64,000 nucleotides of DNA. Source: CAVVGZ01 sp963747965 (GTDB lineage: Bacteria > Chloroflexota > Anaerolineae > Anaerolineales > Anaerolineaceae). The notes under the pieces are model-generated. The model had not been told where the DNA came from. It ran no database searches and saw nothing but the letters and a program-made list of their open reading frames with translations. The position numbers and the translations under genes were made by a program. The DNA lies in contig CAVVGZ010000010.1 in NCBI GenBank assembly GCA_963747965.1, positions 62,001-126,000 on the forward strand, in the 5' to 3' direction. This document shows positions 43,260 through 51,744 of this stretch, in pieces. How positions within the stretch are numbered: the first letter of the stretch is position 1; each line of letters begins with the position of its first letter.

Positions 43260-44861
43260 TTACTCCCCACCCATTTCTAAAATCGTATTAATTACCTGGT
43301 CAAGAGGGATATCGGCGTGAATTCTGACATCACCAATATCATGGGGTAAAATCCAGCGCAGCGTAGTTCCCTGTTTTTTCTTGTCATGGGACATGGCTTG
43401 AACGATATCATCCACCGAATAATTTGGAATGCGAACCGGAAGGTCCCAGCTGATCAATATTTTTTCCAATCTCTCAACCAGGCCCGGGGTACAGAAATTC
43501 ATTTTAGCAGAGATTCTGGCGGCTGCCATCATCCCGACGCTGACACCTTCTCCATGGCGTATCCGGTAGCCGCTCAGCATTTCAAGTGCGTGGCCAAGTG
43601 TATGACCAAAGTTCAGCAAAGCTCTTTTATCCGACTCAAAAGGATCTGCCTCCACAATCGTCTTTTTTACCCGTATGGCTTTGGCGATGATTGCCTCTGC
43701 CCCCCTGCTATCCCGAAGGTATTCCCAATCCCCGGGTCTGCTTTCAAGCGCATTTAATAATTCGGGGTCTCCAATTAATCCGTGTTTGATGACTTCTGCC
43801 ATTCCAGAGCGCAGTTCCTCCAGGGGCAGGGTTCTTAATACTCCGGGGTCAATTAACACCAGGGAAGGCTGCTTGAATGCCCCAACAAGGTTTTTCCCCT
43901 GCGGTAAATCAACCCCGGTTTTTCCTCCAACGCTTGAATCAACCATCGCCAGGAGGGTTGTTGGTATTTGTACAAATCCCAAACCACGCAGGTAGGTGGC
44001 TGCCGCGAAACCAGCCGCATCCCCCGTCACCCCGCCGCCCAGAGCCAGGATTGTATCCTGCCGCTGCAAACCTGTCCTCAGGAATTGGTCGTATAACGAG
44101 GAAATGCTGTGCAGTGTTTTATTCTCTTCCCCATCCGGCATCAGACAAATCGTGCAGTTTATACCCCTGGCTTTCAGGCTTTGTTTTACCCTGGCTGCAT
44201 AGTAAGGTTCCACAACAGGGTTTGTGACGATGGCAGTCTGGGTGTTGGCATTAATACCCGCCTTAAGCAGCACGTCTCCGCAATGGTTTAAGAATCCTTT
44301 CCCTATCAGGATTGGATATTGCCCTCCCGGGTATTCTACATCGATCTGGACGGCCTGGCAGATGGATAGAATCCTGTCGACCACTTCATCCACGCTAAGG
44401 TCAGTGGTATCGATATGCCAGGGTATGCATTGATAAGACTTCTCCCGGATATTCATCAAACGCTCGATCCCGGACCGTAGATCAGAAGTGTTCAATAGAG
44501 GACGTACAGACCCGTCCCCTTTTCCTAAGCGCTGGACGATTGTATCAACTTCTGCTGTCAGGCAAATGAGCGTCCCGTTCTTTTCCATCATGTTCCGGTT
44601 GGCTGAATCCACCAGGGTACCCCCTCCGGTGGCGATCACCAGGTTGCTTTGCATGCATAATTCGCTGCAAAGTTGGGACTCAAGCGTACGAAAGGCATCT
44701 TCTCCCTCTTCCTTAAAAATTTTCTTGATGGATTTACCGGTTCGTTCTTCAATTACTGCGTCCATGTCCACATAGGCGCGTTTGAGCTGCCGCGCCAGCG
44801 TTTTCCCGACGGTTGTTTTCCCGGTTGCCATGAATCCGGTCAGGATGATGTTTTCCGGCAT
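43260..44861 (-). CDS. aroKB: Fused shikimate kinase / 3-dehydroquinate synthase
   Basis: A 533-residue bifunctional enzyme. Residues 1-170 are shikimate kinase (Walker A GFMATGKTTVGKTLA, Asp in YVDMDAVIEERTG, ATGGGTLVDS, GDGSVRPLL lid). Residues 175-533 are 3-dehydroquinate synthase (GGGVTGDAAGFAAATYLRG, VDSSVGGKTGVDLPQGKNLVGAF, NFGHTLGHALE with metal-binding His). The two halves catalyse steps 5 and 2 of the shikimate pathway, so they are not consecutive. An AroK-AroB fusion is also known in Thermotoga maritima. It overlaps aroC by 22 bases, which suggests translational coupling. Confidence 0.95.
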   Translation of the reverse strand: MPENIILTGFMATGKTTVGKTLARQLKRAYVDMDAVIEERTGKSIKKIFKEEGEDAFRTLESQLCSELCMQSNLVIATGGGTLVDSANRNMMEKNGTLICLTAEVDTIVQRLGKGDGSVRPLLNTSDLRSGIERLMNIREKSYQCIPWHIDTTDLSVDEVVDRILSICQAVQIDVEYPGGQYPILIGKGFLNHCGDVLLKAGINANTQTAIVTNPVVEPYYAARVKQSLKARGINCTICLMPDGEENKTLHSISSLYDQFLRTGLQRQDTILALGGGVTGDAAGFAAATYLRGLGFVQIPTTLLAMVDSSVGGKTGVDLPQGKNLVGAFKQPSLVLIDPGVLRTLPLEELRSGMAEVIKHGLIGDPELLNALESRPGDWEYLRDSRGAEAIIAKAIRVKKTIVEADPFESDKRALLNFGHTLGHALEMLSGYRIRHGEGVSVGMMAAARISAKMNFCTPGLVERLEKILISWDLPVRIPNYSVDDIVQAMSHDKKKQGTTLRWILPHDIGDVRIHADIPLDQVINTILEMGGE

Positions 44862-45967
44862 CGCAATTTCTCCGCTAGGCTGTCGCCGCCAAATTTTTCA
44901 TCCAGTGCCTCTGCGAGCGTCCAGGATACCATCGCTTCCCCGATTACGGCAGCAGCAGGTACAGCGCAGATGTCCGAGCGCTGGTATTCCGGGGCAGCTG
45001 CCTCTCCGCTAAAAAGGTCGACAGACTGGTGGGCCAAACCGGTTGTGGAAATCGGTTTCATCGCAGCGCGAACAAGAAGCGCTTCACCGTTGGTCATACC
45101 CCCTTCCAGGCCTCCGGCACGGTTGGTATAACGCACTACTTTTCCCTTTATCCCCGGAAATAGATCATCGTGGACACTTGTACCCGACATGCGGGCATTT
45201 TCAAATGCCGGGCCAATCTCAACACCCTTGACTGCATGGATTGACATTACTGCCGCTGCCAGGCGGGCATCCAGCCTTCGGTCCCATTGAACATATGTGC
45301 CCAGCCCTACCGGTAATCCAACTGCAGATACAGTAAATATCCCGCCCAGGGTGTCCTTGGCCCGCCGGGCTTCGTCTATCGCTGCCCGCATTCTCTCGGA
45401 TGCATCCACAAGCGGACAGCGTACATTGCTGTTTTCAGCCATCTCCCACAATTCGGGTTGAGATAAAGCAGGAATATCAGCTTCGACCTTCCCTATAGAT
45501 GTTACATAACTCCCCACCAGGATATCAAATTTGGCCAGGAGCTGTTTTGCCAGTGCACCAACAGCCACCCTGGCAGCCGTCTCCCTGGCGCTTGCCCTTT
45601 CCAGTACCAGCCTGGCGTCCTGAAGGTTGTACTTTTTCATTCCGGCATAATCTGCGTGGCCCGGGCGGGGAACCCGTAAAACGGGTAGTTCTCCTGAACT
45701 CCAGCGCTCCCGCCAGTTAGCCCAATCGCGATTGTTGATTCGCAGGGAAATCGGCGCCCCGGTCGTTTGTCCATATAAAATACCACCCAGGATCTCTATC
45801 TCATCCCTTTCAATATTCTGGCGGTGGCTTCGGCCGTAACCACCCTGGCGGCGGGATAATTCATAATTGATTTCATTAAGATTTACAGCCAATCCAGAGG
45901 GAAATCCGTCAATGATTGCAGTCAGACAGGGTCCGTGGGATTCACCAGCGGTCATAAATCGAATCAT
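44840..45967 (-). CDS. aroC: Chorismate synthase
   Basis: A 375-residue FMN-dependent enzyme making chorismate from EPSP. TAGESHGPCLTAIIDGFPSGL at the N-terminus, GRSHRQNIERDEIEILGG, RPGHADYAGMKKY and GGMTNGEALLVRAAMKPI are standard. It requires reduced FMN; no dedicated reductase is seen nearby. It follows aroE by two bases and overlaps aroKB at its end. Confidence 0.96.
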   Translation of the reverse strand: MIRFMTAGESHGPCLTAIIDGFPSGLAVNLNEINYELSRRQGGYGRSHRQNIERDEIEILGGILYGQTTGAPISLRINNRDWANWRERWSSGELPVLRVPRPGHADYAGMKKYNLQDARLVLERASARETAARVAVGALAKQLLAKFDILVGSYVTSIGKVEADIPALSQPELWEMAENSNVRCPLVDASERMRAAIDEARRAKDTLGGIFTVSAVGLPVGLGTYVQWDRRLDARLAAAVMSIHAVKGVEIGPAFENARMSGTSVHDDLFPGIKGKVVRYTNRAGGLEGGMTNGEALLVRAAMKPISTTGLAHQSVDLFSGEAAAPEYQRSDICAVPAAAVIGEAMVSWTLAEALDEKFGGDSLAEKLRCRKTSS

Positions 45968-45969
45968 TT

Positions 45970-46842
45970 TTATTCTCCTATTATCATCTTGCAGGTTTTT
46001 CGCATCACCTCAAGTGGTGCGGGTAATCCTGTCCATATCTGGAAAGCCTGTCCACCCTGCTGCACCAGCATCTCCAATCCACTGATGGTCACTGCGTGCG
46101 ATCTCTCTGCCTGGCGGAGCAGCTTTGTCTCAAGGGGGTTGTAAACAAGGTCAAATACAGTTAGCCTGGAAGGTATGGGGATATCTTCCGGCCAGATTGA
46201 CATTTCCATCTCAGGCCATGTCCCCAACGGCGTTGTATTAACCATCAAGTCGGACTGTTCAGCATTGAGTACGAGGTGATGCTCATCCAATGGGTATACA
46301 GTCAGTTTGTGGCACAAACCGGCGAAATCGTTGACCAGCTCCTGGGCGCTATCGGTGGAGCGGTTGATTATGGCAATTTCATGGATTCCCTCATTTATCA
46401 GTCCGTAAACAACTGCCCGGGCAGCGCCTCCGGATCCAATTACCAGGGCCCGCTTTCCTTTGAAATCGTTGAAACCACCTTGCTTCAGTGTGTTGATAAA
46501 GCCGGTTAAGTCTGTGTTGGTGCCGTGTAATACCGGGTCCCTTCCGGATTGGAGATGGATCATCACGGTATTAACCGCCCCCAGCTTTTCTGCGATGGGA
46601 TCAATGGTATTCAGGTAGGGTAGAATCGCCTGTTTGTATGGGATGGTCACATTTACACCATGAATTCCCAGTGCAGGTAGACCTGCCAGAGCCTGTTCTA
46701 AAAATGCCGGGGCAACCGGGAAAGGCAGGTAGCGCCAGTTCAAACCAAGTGCATCAAAGGCAGCGTTATGCATCTGCGGAGATAAGCTGTGCCCTACCGG
46801 CCAACCCACCAAACCAACTAGCTTCGTTCGTGCATCAAGCAT
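45970..46842 (-). CDS. aroE: Shikimate dehydrogenase
   Basis: A 290-residue NADPH-dependent shikimate dehydrogenase. GLVGWPVGHSLSPQMHNAAF (substrate Ser residues), GVNVTIPYKQ (catalytic Lys) and GSGGAARAVVYGL (NADP site) are present. The start at 46842 lies inside the aroA tail (overlap of 8 bases); the frame extends 60 codons upstream inside aroA without a ribosome site, which is an artefact. It reduces 3-dehydroshikimate between aroQ and the kinase half of aroKB. Confidence 0.95.
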   Translation of the reverse strand: MLDARTKLVGLVGWPVGHSLSPQMHNAAFDALGLNWRYLPFPVAPAFLEQALAGLPALGIHGVNVTIPYKQAILPYLNTIDPIAEKLGAVNTVMIHLQSGRDPVLHGTNTDLTGFINTLKQGGFNDFKGKRALVIGSGGAARAVVYGLINEGIHEIAIINRSTDSAQELVNDFAGLCHKLTVYPLDEHHLVLNAEQSDLMVNTTPLGTWPEMEMSIWPEDIPIPSRLTVFDLVYNPLETKLLRQAERSHAVTISGLEMLVQQGGQAFQIWTGLPAPLEVMRKTCKMIIGE

Positions 46843-48127
46843 AATTTGCTCCCAGGCTTTGCATCCGTTCAATAAAACCGGGAAAGGAATCACTGATACA
46901 CTCGGCCGTTTGTATCTGCACCTCCCCGTCTGACACCAGGCCTGCGACAGCCAGAGACATTGCCAGGCGGTGGTCGCCATGACTATCCAGAATAGCTCCA
47001 TGAAGACGGATTGGGCCTTCAATGGTAAAACCGTCCGGCAGAGATTCGATCCTGGCGCCCATCTTTTTTAACTCGGTTGTAATGGTAAGAATCCGGTCGG
47101 TCTCTTTCACCCGCAGCTCGCTGGCATCCGAAACCGTGGTAATTCCCTCAGCCTGGGAGGCCAGCACAGCCAGCAGCGGAAATTCATCGATCATCCGTAC
47201 CACAGTGTCTCCAGCCACCCGTACCCCCTTGAGAGAACTGGATTTCACCAACAAATCCGCTACCGGTTCATTTCCTTCAAGCCGCTCATTTTCAAGCGTT
47301 ATCGAGGCTCCCATCTCCTTTAGAACATCCAGAAGCCCGGTCCGGGTCGCATTGATGCCAACATCCCGTATAAGCACTTCGCTATCGTTAACCAGCAAGC
47401 CCGCCGCCATGATGAAAGCTGCAGAGGAGAAATCCCCGGGAATTTTGATCGAAAAAGGGGTAAGACGGCTAGCCGGCTTAATGCTTACCGAAAGCTTGTC
47501 TGTTTCCAAATTTACACCCATTGCATTGAGCATTCGCTCGGTATGGTCGCGTGAGGGTCCGGGAGACACAACCCTGGTTTGACCCTGGGCATATAGTCCC
47601 GCCAACAGTAAAGCACTCTTAACCTGGGCGCTGGCAATGGCAAGAGTATGCTGCTGCCCCCTCAATTGCGCTCCATTAATCGTAAGCGGTCCATGCCCAT
47701 CGGTTGTTGTGATTTTCGCCCCCATTTCCTTCAACGGTTGAGCTACCCTGTTCATCGGCCGGCGCAATAGCTGCTCATCCCCGCCTAAAATACTGTCAAA
47801 TTCCTGTCCGGCGAGTAGTCCGGCAAGCAGGCGCATCGTCGTTCCAGACCGTACGCAGTCAAGGGCATCATTACATCCTTTCAATCCATGCAGGCCTTTT
47901 CCATGAACTCGCAGGGTTGTAGGACTCTCCCCAAGGATAGCAATACCCAGGGAACGCATGCAGCCTTTTGTAGCCAGGCAGTCTCCGCCGGTAAGAAAAT
48001 TTCGTATTTCACAGGTGCCGTCTGCCAGCGCACCCAGCATCAATGCCCGGTGCGAAATGGACTTATCCCCTGGAATATCCAGGATCCCGTTTAATCTTTT
48101 TGTGTTAGAGATTCTCAAGGTTGTCAT
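46835..48127 (-). CDS. aroA: 3-phosphoshikimate 1-carboxyvinyltransferase (EPSP synthase)
   Basis: A 430-residue EPSP synthase joining shikimate-3-phosphate and PEP. GDKSISHRALMLGAL, SGTTMRLLAGLLAG, LRVKETDRI and GDHRLAMSLAVAG carry the Lys, Arg, Asp and Glu substrate contacts. Residues 95-102 read SGTTMRLL, lacking the classic LGNAGTAMRPL form, which points to a divergent, possibly class II-like glyphosate-binding loop. It overlaps tyrA by four bases and aroE by eight. Confidence 0.95.
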   Translation of the reverse strand: MTTLRISNTKRLNGILDIPGDKSISHRALMLGALADGTCEIRNFLTGGDCLATKGCMRSLGIAILGESPTTLRVHGKGLHGLKGCNDALDCVRSGTTMRLLAGLLAGQEFDSILGGDEQLLRRPMNRVAQPLKEMGAKITTTDGHGPLTINGAQLRGQQHTLAIASAQVKSALLLAGLYAQGQTRVVSPGPSRDHTERMLNAMGVNLETDKLSVSIKPASRLTPFSIKIPGDFSSAAFIMAAGLLVNDSEVLIRDVGINATRTGLLDVLKEMGASITLENERLEGNEPVADLLVKSSSLKGVRVAGDTVVRMIDEFPLLAVLASQAEGITTVSDASELRVKETDRILTITTELKKMGARIESLPDGFTIEGPIRLHGAILDSHGDHRLAMSLAVAGLVSDGEVQIQTAECISDSFPGFIERMQSLGANYA

Positions 48128-48987
48128 GTAAATAAATCTTCCCGACGGGCACGGACTTTCTCCAGGATTTGTCGGACAAGTTCTTCTTCTTCGGCGGCAA
48201 TCAGGTGCTCCAGTTTGTCAAGCTGGCTTTTAAATTGGTTGACCGAATTTAGGATTGCTTTGCGGTTGGTTAACAGGATATCCAGCATCATGGTAATATC
48301 GCTGGCTGCCAGACGGGATGTATCGCGGAATCCGCTGGCAGCAACTTCCCAAACAAGGTCACTCTCTTCCTGGGCAGTTGCTTCTGCGGTACCAACCAGT
48401 CCGCAGGATATCAGGTAAGGCAAATGGCTGATTGCCGCTACAATCCGGTCGTGCTGTTTTGGTTCCATCATCACGGCACGTGATCCGATGGATAGCACGA
48501 CCTGTTGAGCAAAAACGATCGTCTCTTCCGTCGTTTTCGAATGAGGCACAAGGATAAAGGGCTGGTGTTGGTAAAGCAGTCCATCCGCTTGCTGGATTCC
48601 AGATACCTCCCGACCGCACATCGGGTGTCCCCCAATGGAGTGCAGGTTTTCCGGAAGCCGTTCCATCCGGGATACAATCTCCCGTTTTGTGCTGCCAATA
48701 TCCATCACCAGGCATGCGCCGGTGACCTGCCTGGCAACCGTATCCAATTGTCTGAGAATTGCGCGCACCGGAGTAGCCAGGATGACCGCATCTACTGTAT
48801 TTAAGCTGTTTTCAATTTGATCTGCACCGTGATTAATCCAACCCCTTTCTCTGGCATAATGGACCGATTCAGCATTGCAGTCAATCCCGGTGATGCACCC
48901 GCAGTGCCCGCTCAATGCCGCAGCCAGGGATCCCCCCATTAATCCTAAACCAATGATGGCAACATGTGCTTCTGAAAGATTTTTCAC
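48124..48987 (-). CDS. tyrA: Prephenate dehydrogenase
   Basis: A 287-residue NAD(P)-dependent enzyme converting prephenate to 4-hydroxyphenylpyruvate for tyrosine. GLGLMGGSLAAAL is the Rossmann motif. GGHPMCGREVSGI holds the catalytic His region, and the C-terminal helical domain contains AAISHLPYLIS and SGFRDTSRLAASD. It has no ACT domain, so tyrosine inhibition may act elsewhere, for example at DAHP synthase. It is coupled to the DAHP synthase gene (ATGA overlap). Confidence 0.94.
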   Translation of the reverse strand: MKNLSEAHVAIIGLGLMGGSLAAALSGHCGCITGIDCNAESVHYARERGWINHGADQIENSLNTVDAVILATPVRAILRQLDTVARQVTGACLVMDIGSTKREIVSRMERLPENLHSIGGHPMCGREVSGIQQADGLLYQHQPFILVPHSKTTEETIVFAQQVVLSIGSRAVMMEPKQHDRIVAAISHLPYLISCGLVGTAEATAQEESDLVWEVAASGFRDTSRLAASDITMMLDILLTNRKAILNSVNQFKSQLDKLEHLIAAEEEELVRQILEKVRARREDLFT

Positions 48988-50000
48988 AGCACTCTTCCAA
49001 CCGCACTGGCAATCGGCCTCAGACCCTTCATCATTTCGGAAAAACGCGCTGGCTTGAGAGATTGTGCCCCGTCTGATAAGGCTTCCTCAGGCCGGGGGTG
49101 GACTTCAATTTCCAGTCCGTCTGCACCCGCTGCAATGGATGCCCGGGATACCGCTTCAACCAGGTCCCATTTCCCTGTAGCATGGCTGGGATCAACAATC
49201 ACCGGCAGGTGGCTTAGCTGTTTTAATACCGGAACGGCATTGATATCCAGGGTGAAGCGTGTGTAGGATTCAAAGGTCCGGATTCCGCGCTCACAAAGGA
49301 TCACATTCTGGTTGCCGTGCGAAAGGATGTACTCGGCTGCCATCAAAAGTTCTTCGATGGTTGACATCATACCCCTTTTAAGCAGAACCGGGCGGTGTGC
49401 TTCACCAACTGCATGCAGTAATGCATAATTTTGCATGTTGCGCGCCCCAATTTGCAGGATATCGGCATAAACGGTCACCAGGGGAACCATCTGGGGTTCC
49501 ATTACTTCTGTGACAATCGGCATGCCTGTTTCCTGTTTGGCGAGCGCAAGCAGCTCCAGTCCTTCCTCCCCCAATCCCTGGAAGCTGTACGGCGACGTTC
49601 GCGGTTTATACGCTCCACCACGCAGTATCTTTGCACCAGCTGCTTTGACCTGCCTGGCTGTTTCCAGTATTTGCTCCTGGCTCTCGACAGAGCAGGGACC
49701 TGCCATGACCACCACCTCATTACCGCCGATCTGCACATCACCAACGCTTACAATGGTATTGGCAGGGTGAAAATCACGGCTGGCTAGCTTAAACGGCTTT
49801 AAAATTGGGACCGTGTGGCTCACACCATCCCAGCGGGAAATTTGTTCGCGGTCCAGCGGGCGCCCGTTGCCAATCACCCCGATAATGGTGCGTTCCTCCC
49901 CCCTGGATAAGTCCACCCGGCAGCCCAGTTGTTCAATCCGGGCTATGACATGTTCTATCTGGCCATTACTGGCCTCTTTGTTCATAACAATAATCATCAT
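48984..50000 (-). CDS. aroF: 3-deoxy-7-phosphoheptulonate (DAHP) synthase
   Basis: A 338-residue type I DAHP synthase of the Thermotoga/Bacillus branch. Residues 1-68 form a ferredoxin-like regulatory domain (MIIVMNKEASNGQIEHVIARI...) that in T. maritima mediates Tyr/Phe inhibition. The barrel follows with AGPCSVESQEQIL, KILRGGAYKPRTSPYSFQG, GARNMQNYALL, LLKRGMMSTIEE and VDPSHATGKWD (metal ligands). The start at 50000 has GAGAGGTG upstream; a Met five codons earlier does not. It is the committed entry step and is also subject to the operon's attenuator. Confidence 0.95.
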   Translation of the reverse strand: MMIIVMNKEASNGQIEHVIARIEQLGCRVDLSRGEERTIIGVIGNGRPLDREQISRWDGVSHTVPILKPFKLASRDFHPANTIVSVGDVQIGGNEVVVMAGPCSVESQEQILETARQVKAAGAKILRGGAYKPRTSPYSFQGLGEEGLELLALAKQETGMPIVTEVMEPQMVPLVTVYADILQIGARNMQNYALLHAVGEAHRPVLLKRGMMSTIEELLMAAEYILSHGNQNVILCERGIRTFESYTRFTLDINAVPVLKQLSHLPVIVDPSHATGKWDLVEAVSRASIAAGADGLEIEVHPRPEEALSDGAQSLKPARFSEMMKGLRPIASAVGRVL

Positions 50001-50032
50001 TACACCTCTCTTCAAATGCCAGGGTTAATCAA

Positions 50033-50872
50033 TTAGTTTTCACTGCCCGTAAATGGCGTCGTTGCCGCCTGGTACGAACCGAGCAGTTTCACAAAGGAAG
50101 AGCGCCGCAGTAATCCAAGAATGGCAGCCTCCGCTTTTGGCTCCTGAGAATGACCTTCAAAATCCAGGTAAAAGATATACTGCCAGGGTTTGTTCAATCT
50201 CGGACGTGATTCAATTTTGGTCAGGTTTATATTGCGCCTGGCGAACTCCCCCAGGCATTCATATAAAACACCAGGTTTATGGGGTGTGCTGAATACCAGG
50301 GAGGTTTTGTTGCGCTGGGCATGCGGGGCCCCTTCCTTGGAAATCAGGAAAAACCTGGTGAAATTAAATTGGAAATCCTCAATTTCTTGATCGAGGATTT
50401 CCAGACCGTACAGTTCTCCGGCCAGGGCGCTGGCAATTACCGCTGTAGATGTGTCTGGTTTTGCAGCCAGCTCACGTGCGCTTCCGGCAGTATCAGGAGC
50501 AGGATCCTGGTCAAGACCGCGGCGGGCGATGTATCGCTGGCACTGAGCCAGGGCTTGAGGGTGAGATCGCACCTTTTTCAAATCGGAGACCTGTGTACCC
50601 GGATTTGCCAGCAGCATGTGGTGCACCCTGAAAATTACTTCAGCGGATATCATCAGATCATGGTCCATCAAAAGCTCGTATGAGCCTGCAACCGACCCGG
50701 CCACGGCGTTTTCGATGGGTACCATACCCATATTTGCTTCTCCGCTTTCCACTTTGGCGAATACATCTGCTAATGTCTTACAGGGGATGCTTTCTGCATC
50801 CTTTCCAAAATACTCCCGGATTGCCTCTTCCGAGTACGCTCCGGATACCCCTTGAAATGAGACTTTAACCAT
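50033..50872 (-). CDS. pheA: Prephenate dehydratase with ACT domain
   Basis: A 279-residue enzyme making phenylpyruvate. VSFQGVSGAYSEEAI, VPIENAVAGSVAGSYELL and FNFTRFFLI (the Thr-Arg-Phe catalytic motif) form the dehydratase domain, residues 1-180. Residues 190-279 form an ACT domain with ESRP (NINLTKIESRPRL), the phenylalanine-binding site, so feedback inhibition by Phe is expected. GGAGG sits close before the ATG at 50872; an alternative ATG lies at 50887. Confidence 0.94.
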   Translation of the reverse strand: MVKVSFQGVSGAYSEEAIREYFGKDAESIPCKTLADVFAKVESGEANMGMVPIENAVAGSVAGSYELLMDHDLMISAEVIFRVHHMLLANPGTQVSDLKKVRSHPQALAQCQRYIARRGLDQDPAPDTAGSARELAAKPDTSTAVIASALAGELYGLEILDQEIEDFQFNFTRFFLISKEGAPHAQRNKTSLVFSTPHKPGVLYECLGEFARRNINLTKIESRPRLNKPWQYIFYLDFEGHSQEPKAEAAILGLLRRSSFVKLLGSYQAATTPFTGSEN

Positions 50873-50895
50873 GAATCCTCCATCCATAAAATTAA

Positions 50896-51264
50896 TTATT
50901 TTCCATTGATAAGATCGGGGCGCAGTTTCATTGCACCTTTTAAATAAATATGTTTAATCTGGTCTTGCTCAAGATTCGTATTGATGAGAACAACTACCCG
51001 GATGCAGTAATCCAGGCTGTCTTTGACCTTCATTTCCTGGTAACACATCAGCGGGGTGAGAGTCCAGCCCATCTCCCGCACTGCTTCAGCAGGATACGCC
51101 GCATCAAGATCCCCGGTAGCAGTGAATAAGATAGCAGCTACGTCTTCCTGCTGCAGCCTGTTCGCTGTAATGATTTGTCCCATCAATTCTTGCGTGGCAC
51201 TTAGAATTTCCTGTTTTGCATTTTTATCGACGGTAATCGCCCCGCGAATGCCTCTGGTTTTCAT
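50896..51264 (-). CDS. aroH: Chorismate mutase, AroH class
   Basis: A 122-residue AroH-type (B. subtilis-like trimeric) chorismate mutase, beginning MKTRGIRGAITVDKNAKQEIL. TATGDLDAAYPAEAVREMGW and KGAMKLRPDL hold the Arg, Glu and Tyr/Cys pocket residues. The start at 51264 has GAAAGGGA upstream; a TTG at 51279 lies within the terminator tract and is unlikely. It is the first structural gene after the attenuator and feeds both pheA and tyrA. Confidence 0.94.
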   Translation of the reverse strand: MKTRGIRGAITVDKNAKQEILSATQELMGQIITANRLQQEDVAAILFTATGDLDAAYPAEAVREMGWTLTPLMCYQEMKVKDSLDYCIRVVVLINTNLEQDQIKHIYLKGAMKLRPDLINGK

Positions 51265-51277
51265 GGCTGTCCCTTTC

Positions 51278-51315
51278 AAAAAAAAAGGACATGGAGTTGT
51301 TCTGCTCCATGTCCT
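51278..51315 (-). terminator. Attenuator terminator hairpin before aroH
   Basis: On the transcribed strand AGGACATGGAG (51315-51305) pairs perfectly with CTCCATGTCCT (51296-51286) over an 8-base loop, then runs directly into a run of nine T residues. It ends 14 bases before the aroH start and 29 bases after the leader stop codon. Confidence 0.92.
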
Positions 51316-51375
51316 GATCTTTTTTTTCTGTCTTTCGTTATACTTACCTGGTTCGTCTCAGCCAACATGAAGCAG
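51302..51375 (-). promoter_or_regulatory. Antiterminator pairing of the aromatic attenuator
   Basis: CTGCTTCATGTT (51375-51364, inside leader codons 20-24) can pair with GACATGGAGCAG (51313-51302) and, with one extra G, over 12 positions using two G-U pairs. That pairing removes the left arm of the terminator. A ribosome stalled at leader codons 7-13 leaves this segment free; one that reaches the stop codon covers it. Deduced by reading; folding energies were not computed. Confidence 0.8.
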
Positions 51376-51433
51376 CCATCATTCTCGGGATGGTAAAGTA
51401 ATAATAAAAGGAGAAGGAAGTGCTTTTTTTCAT
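51344..51433 (-). CDS. Aromatic leader peptide (attenuator)
   Basis: A 29-residue open frame lies between the operon promoter and the terminator. Codons 7-13 read Phe-Ser-Phe-Tyr-Tyr-Tyr-Phe, and codon 24 is Trp (SFSFYYYFTIPR...SCWLRRTR). The clustering mirrors the E. coli pheA and pheST leaders. The ATG is about 28 bases after the predicted transcript start; no strong ribosome site is seen, only a weak AAGCCGG. It serves as a sensor of charged Phe/Tyr tRNA: scarcity stalls the ribosome and favours the antiterminator. The region 51265-51716 holds no other gene. Confidence 0.82.
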   Translation of the reverse strand: MKKSTSFSFYYYFTIPRMMAASCWLRRTR

Positions 51434-51467
51434 GGCCGGCTTAATTGCAGAGAGATTAATTCAATAC

Positions 51468-51496
51468 ATAATACCCATTAACCCACGATTTGTCAA
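51468..51496 (-). promoter_or_regulatory. Promoter of the aromatic operon
   Basis: TTGACA (51496-51491), a 17-base spacer and TATTAT (51473-51468) face leftward. The predicted start, near 51461, gives a short untranslated leader before the leader peptide at 51433. Confidence 0.85.
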
Positions 51497-51517
51497 TATT
51501 TTTTCACATTTTTTCAT

Positions 51518-51560
51518 AGGTTATTTGAGCAGGTTATTTCACAGGTTGGGTTCTCAGGTT
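51518..51560. repeat. Four spaced AGGTT direct repeats upstream of the aromatic promoter
   Basis: AGGTT occurs at 51518, 51531, 51543 and 51556 (spacings 13, 12, 13 bases), two copies within the longer AGGTTATTT. The array ends about 20 bases before the -35. The spacing is near, but not exactly, one helical turn. It could bind a regulator; no candidate protein is identified. Confidence 0.45.
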
Positions 51561-51706
51561 TTTTAAGATACATTGATTGACAATTGTTAAAACACAGGCG
51601 TTTTTACCAGAATATTGGGGCATCCACAATCCAAATTGGCAATTTACCAGCATTGTTTCATCATAAGTGACGCTGTGAAGACTGGTTATTGTAACGAAAA
51701 AAAATG

Positions 51707-51744
51707 ATAACCTGCCTCACTTTAGTTTGACCCGTGAGCTTTTT
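51707..51744. repeat. Repeat A1 at the 3' end of the VWA gene
   Basis: On the plus strand ATAACCTG, then ACTTTAGTTT and ACCCG in fixed spacing, spanning the last codons, the stop and ten bases beyond it. The same pattern recurs at 54746-54783 at the end of the E2 gene. It encodes the shared C-terminal octapeptide on the minus strand. Confidence 0.75.

Noticed and set aside
46842..47022. 60-codon N-terminal extension of aroE
   Set aside because: It lies inside aroA, has no ribosome site and no similarity to the family; the ATG at 46842 fits the normal length.
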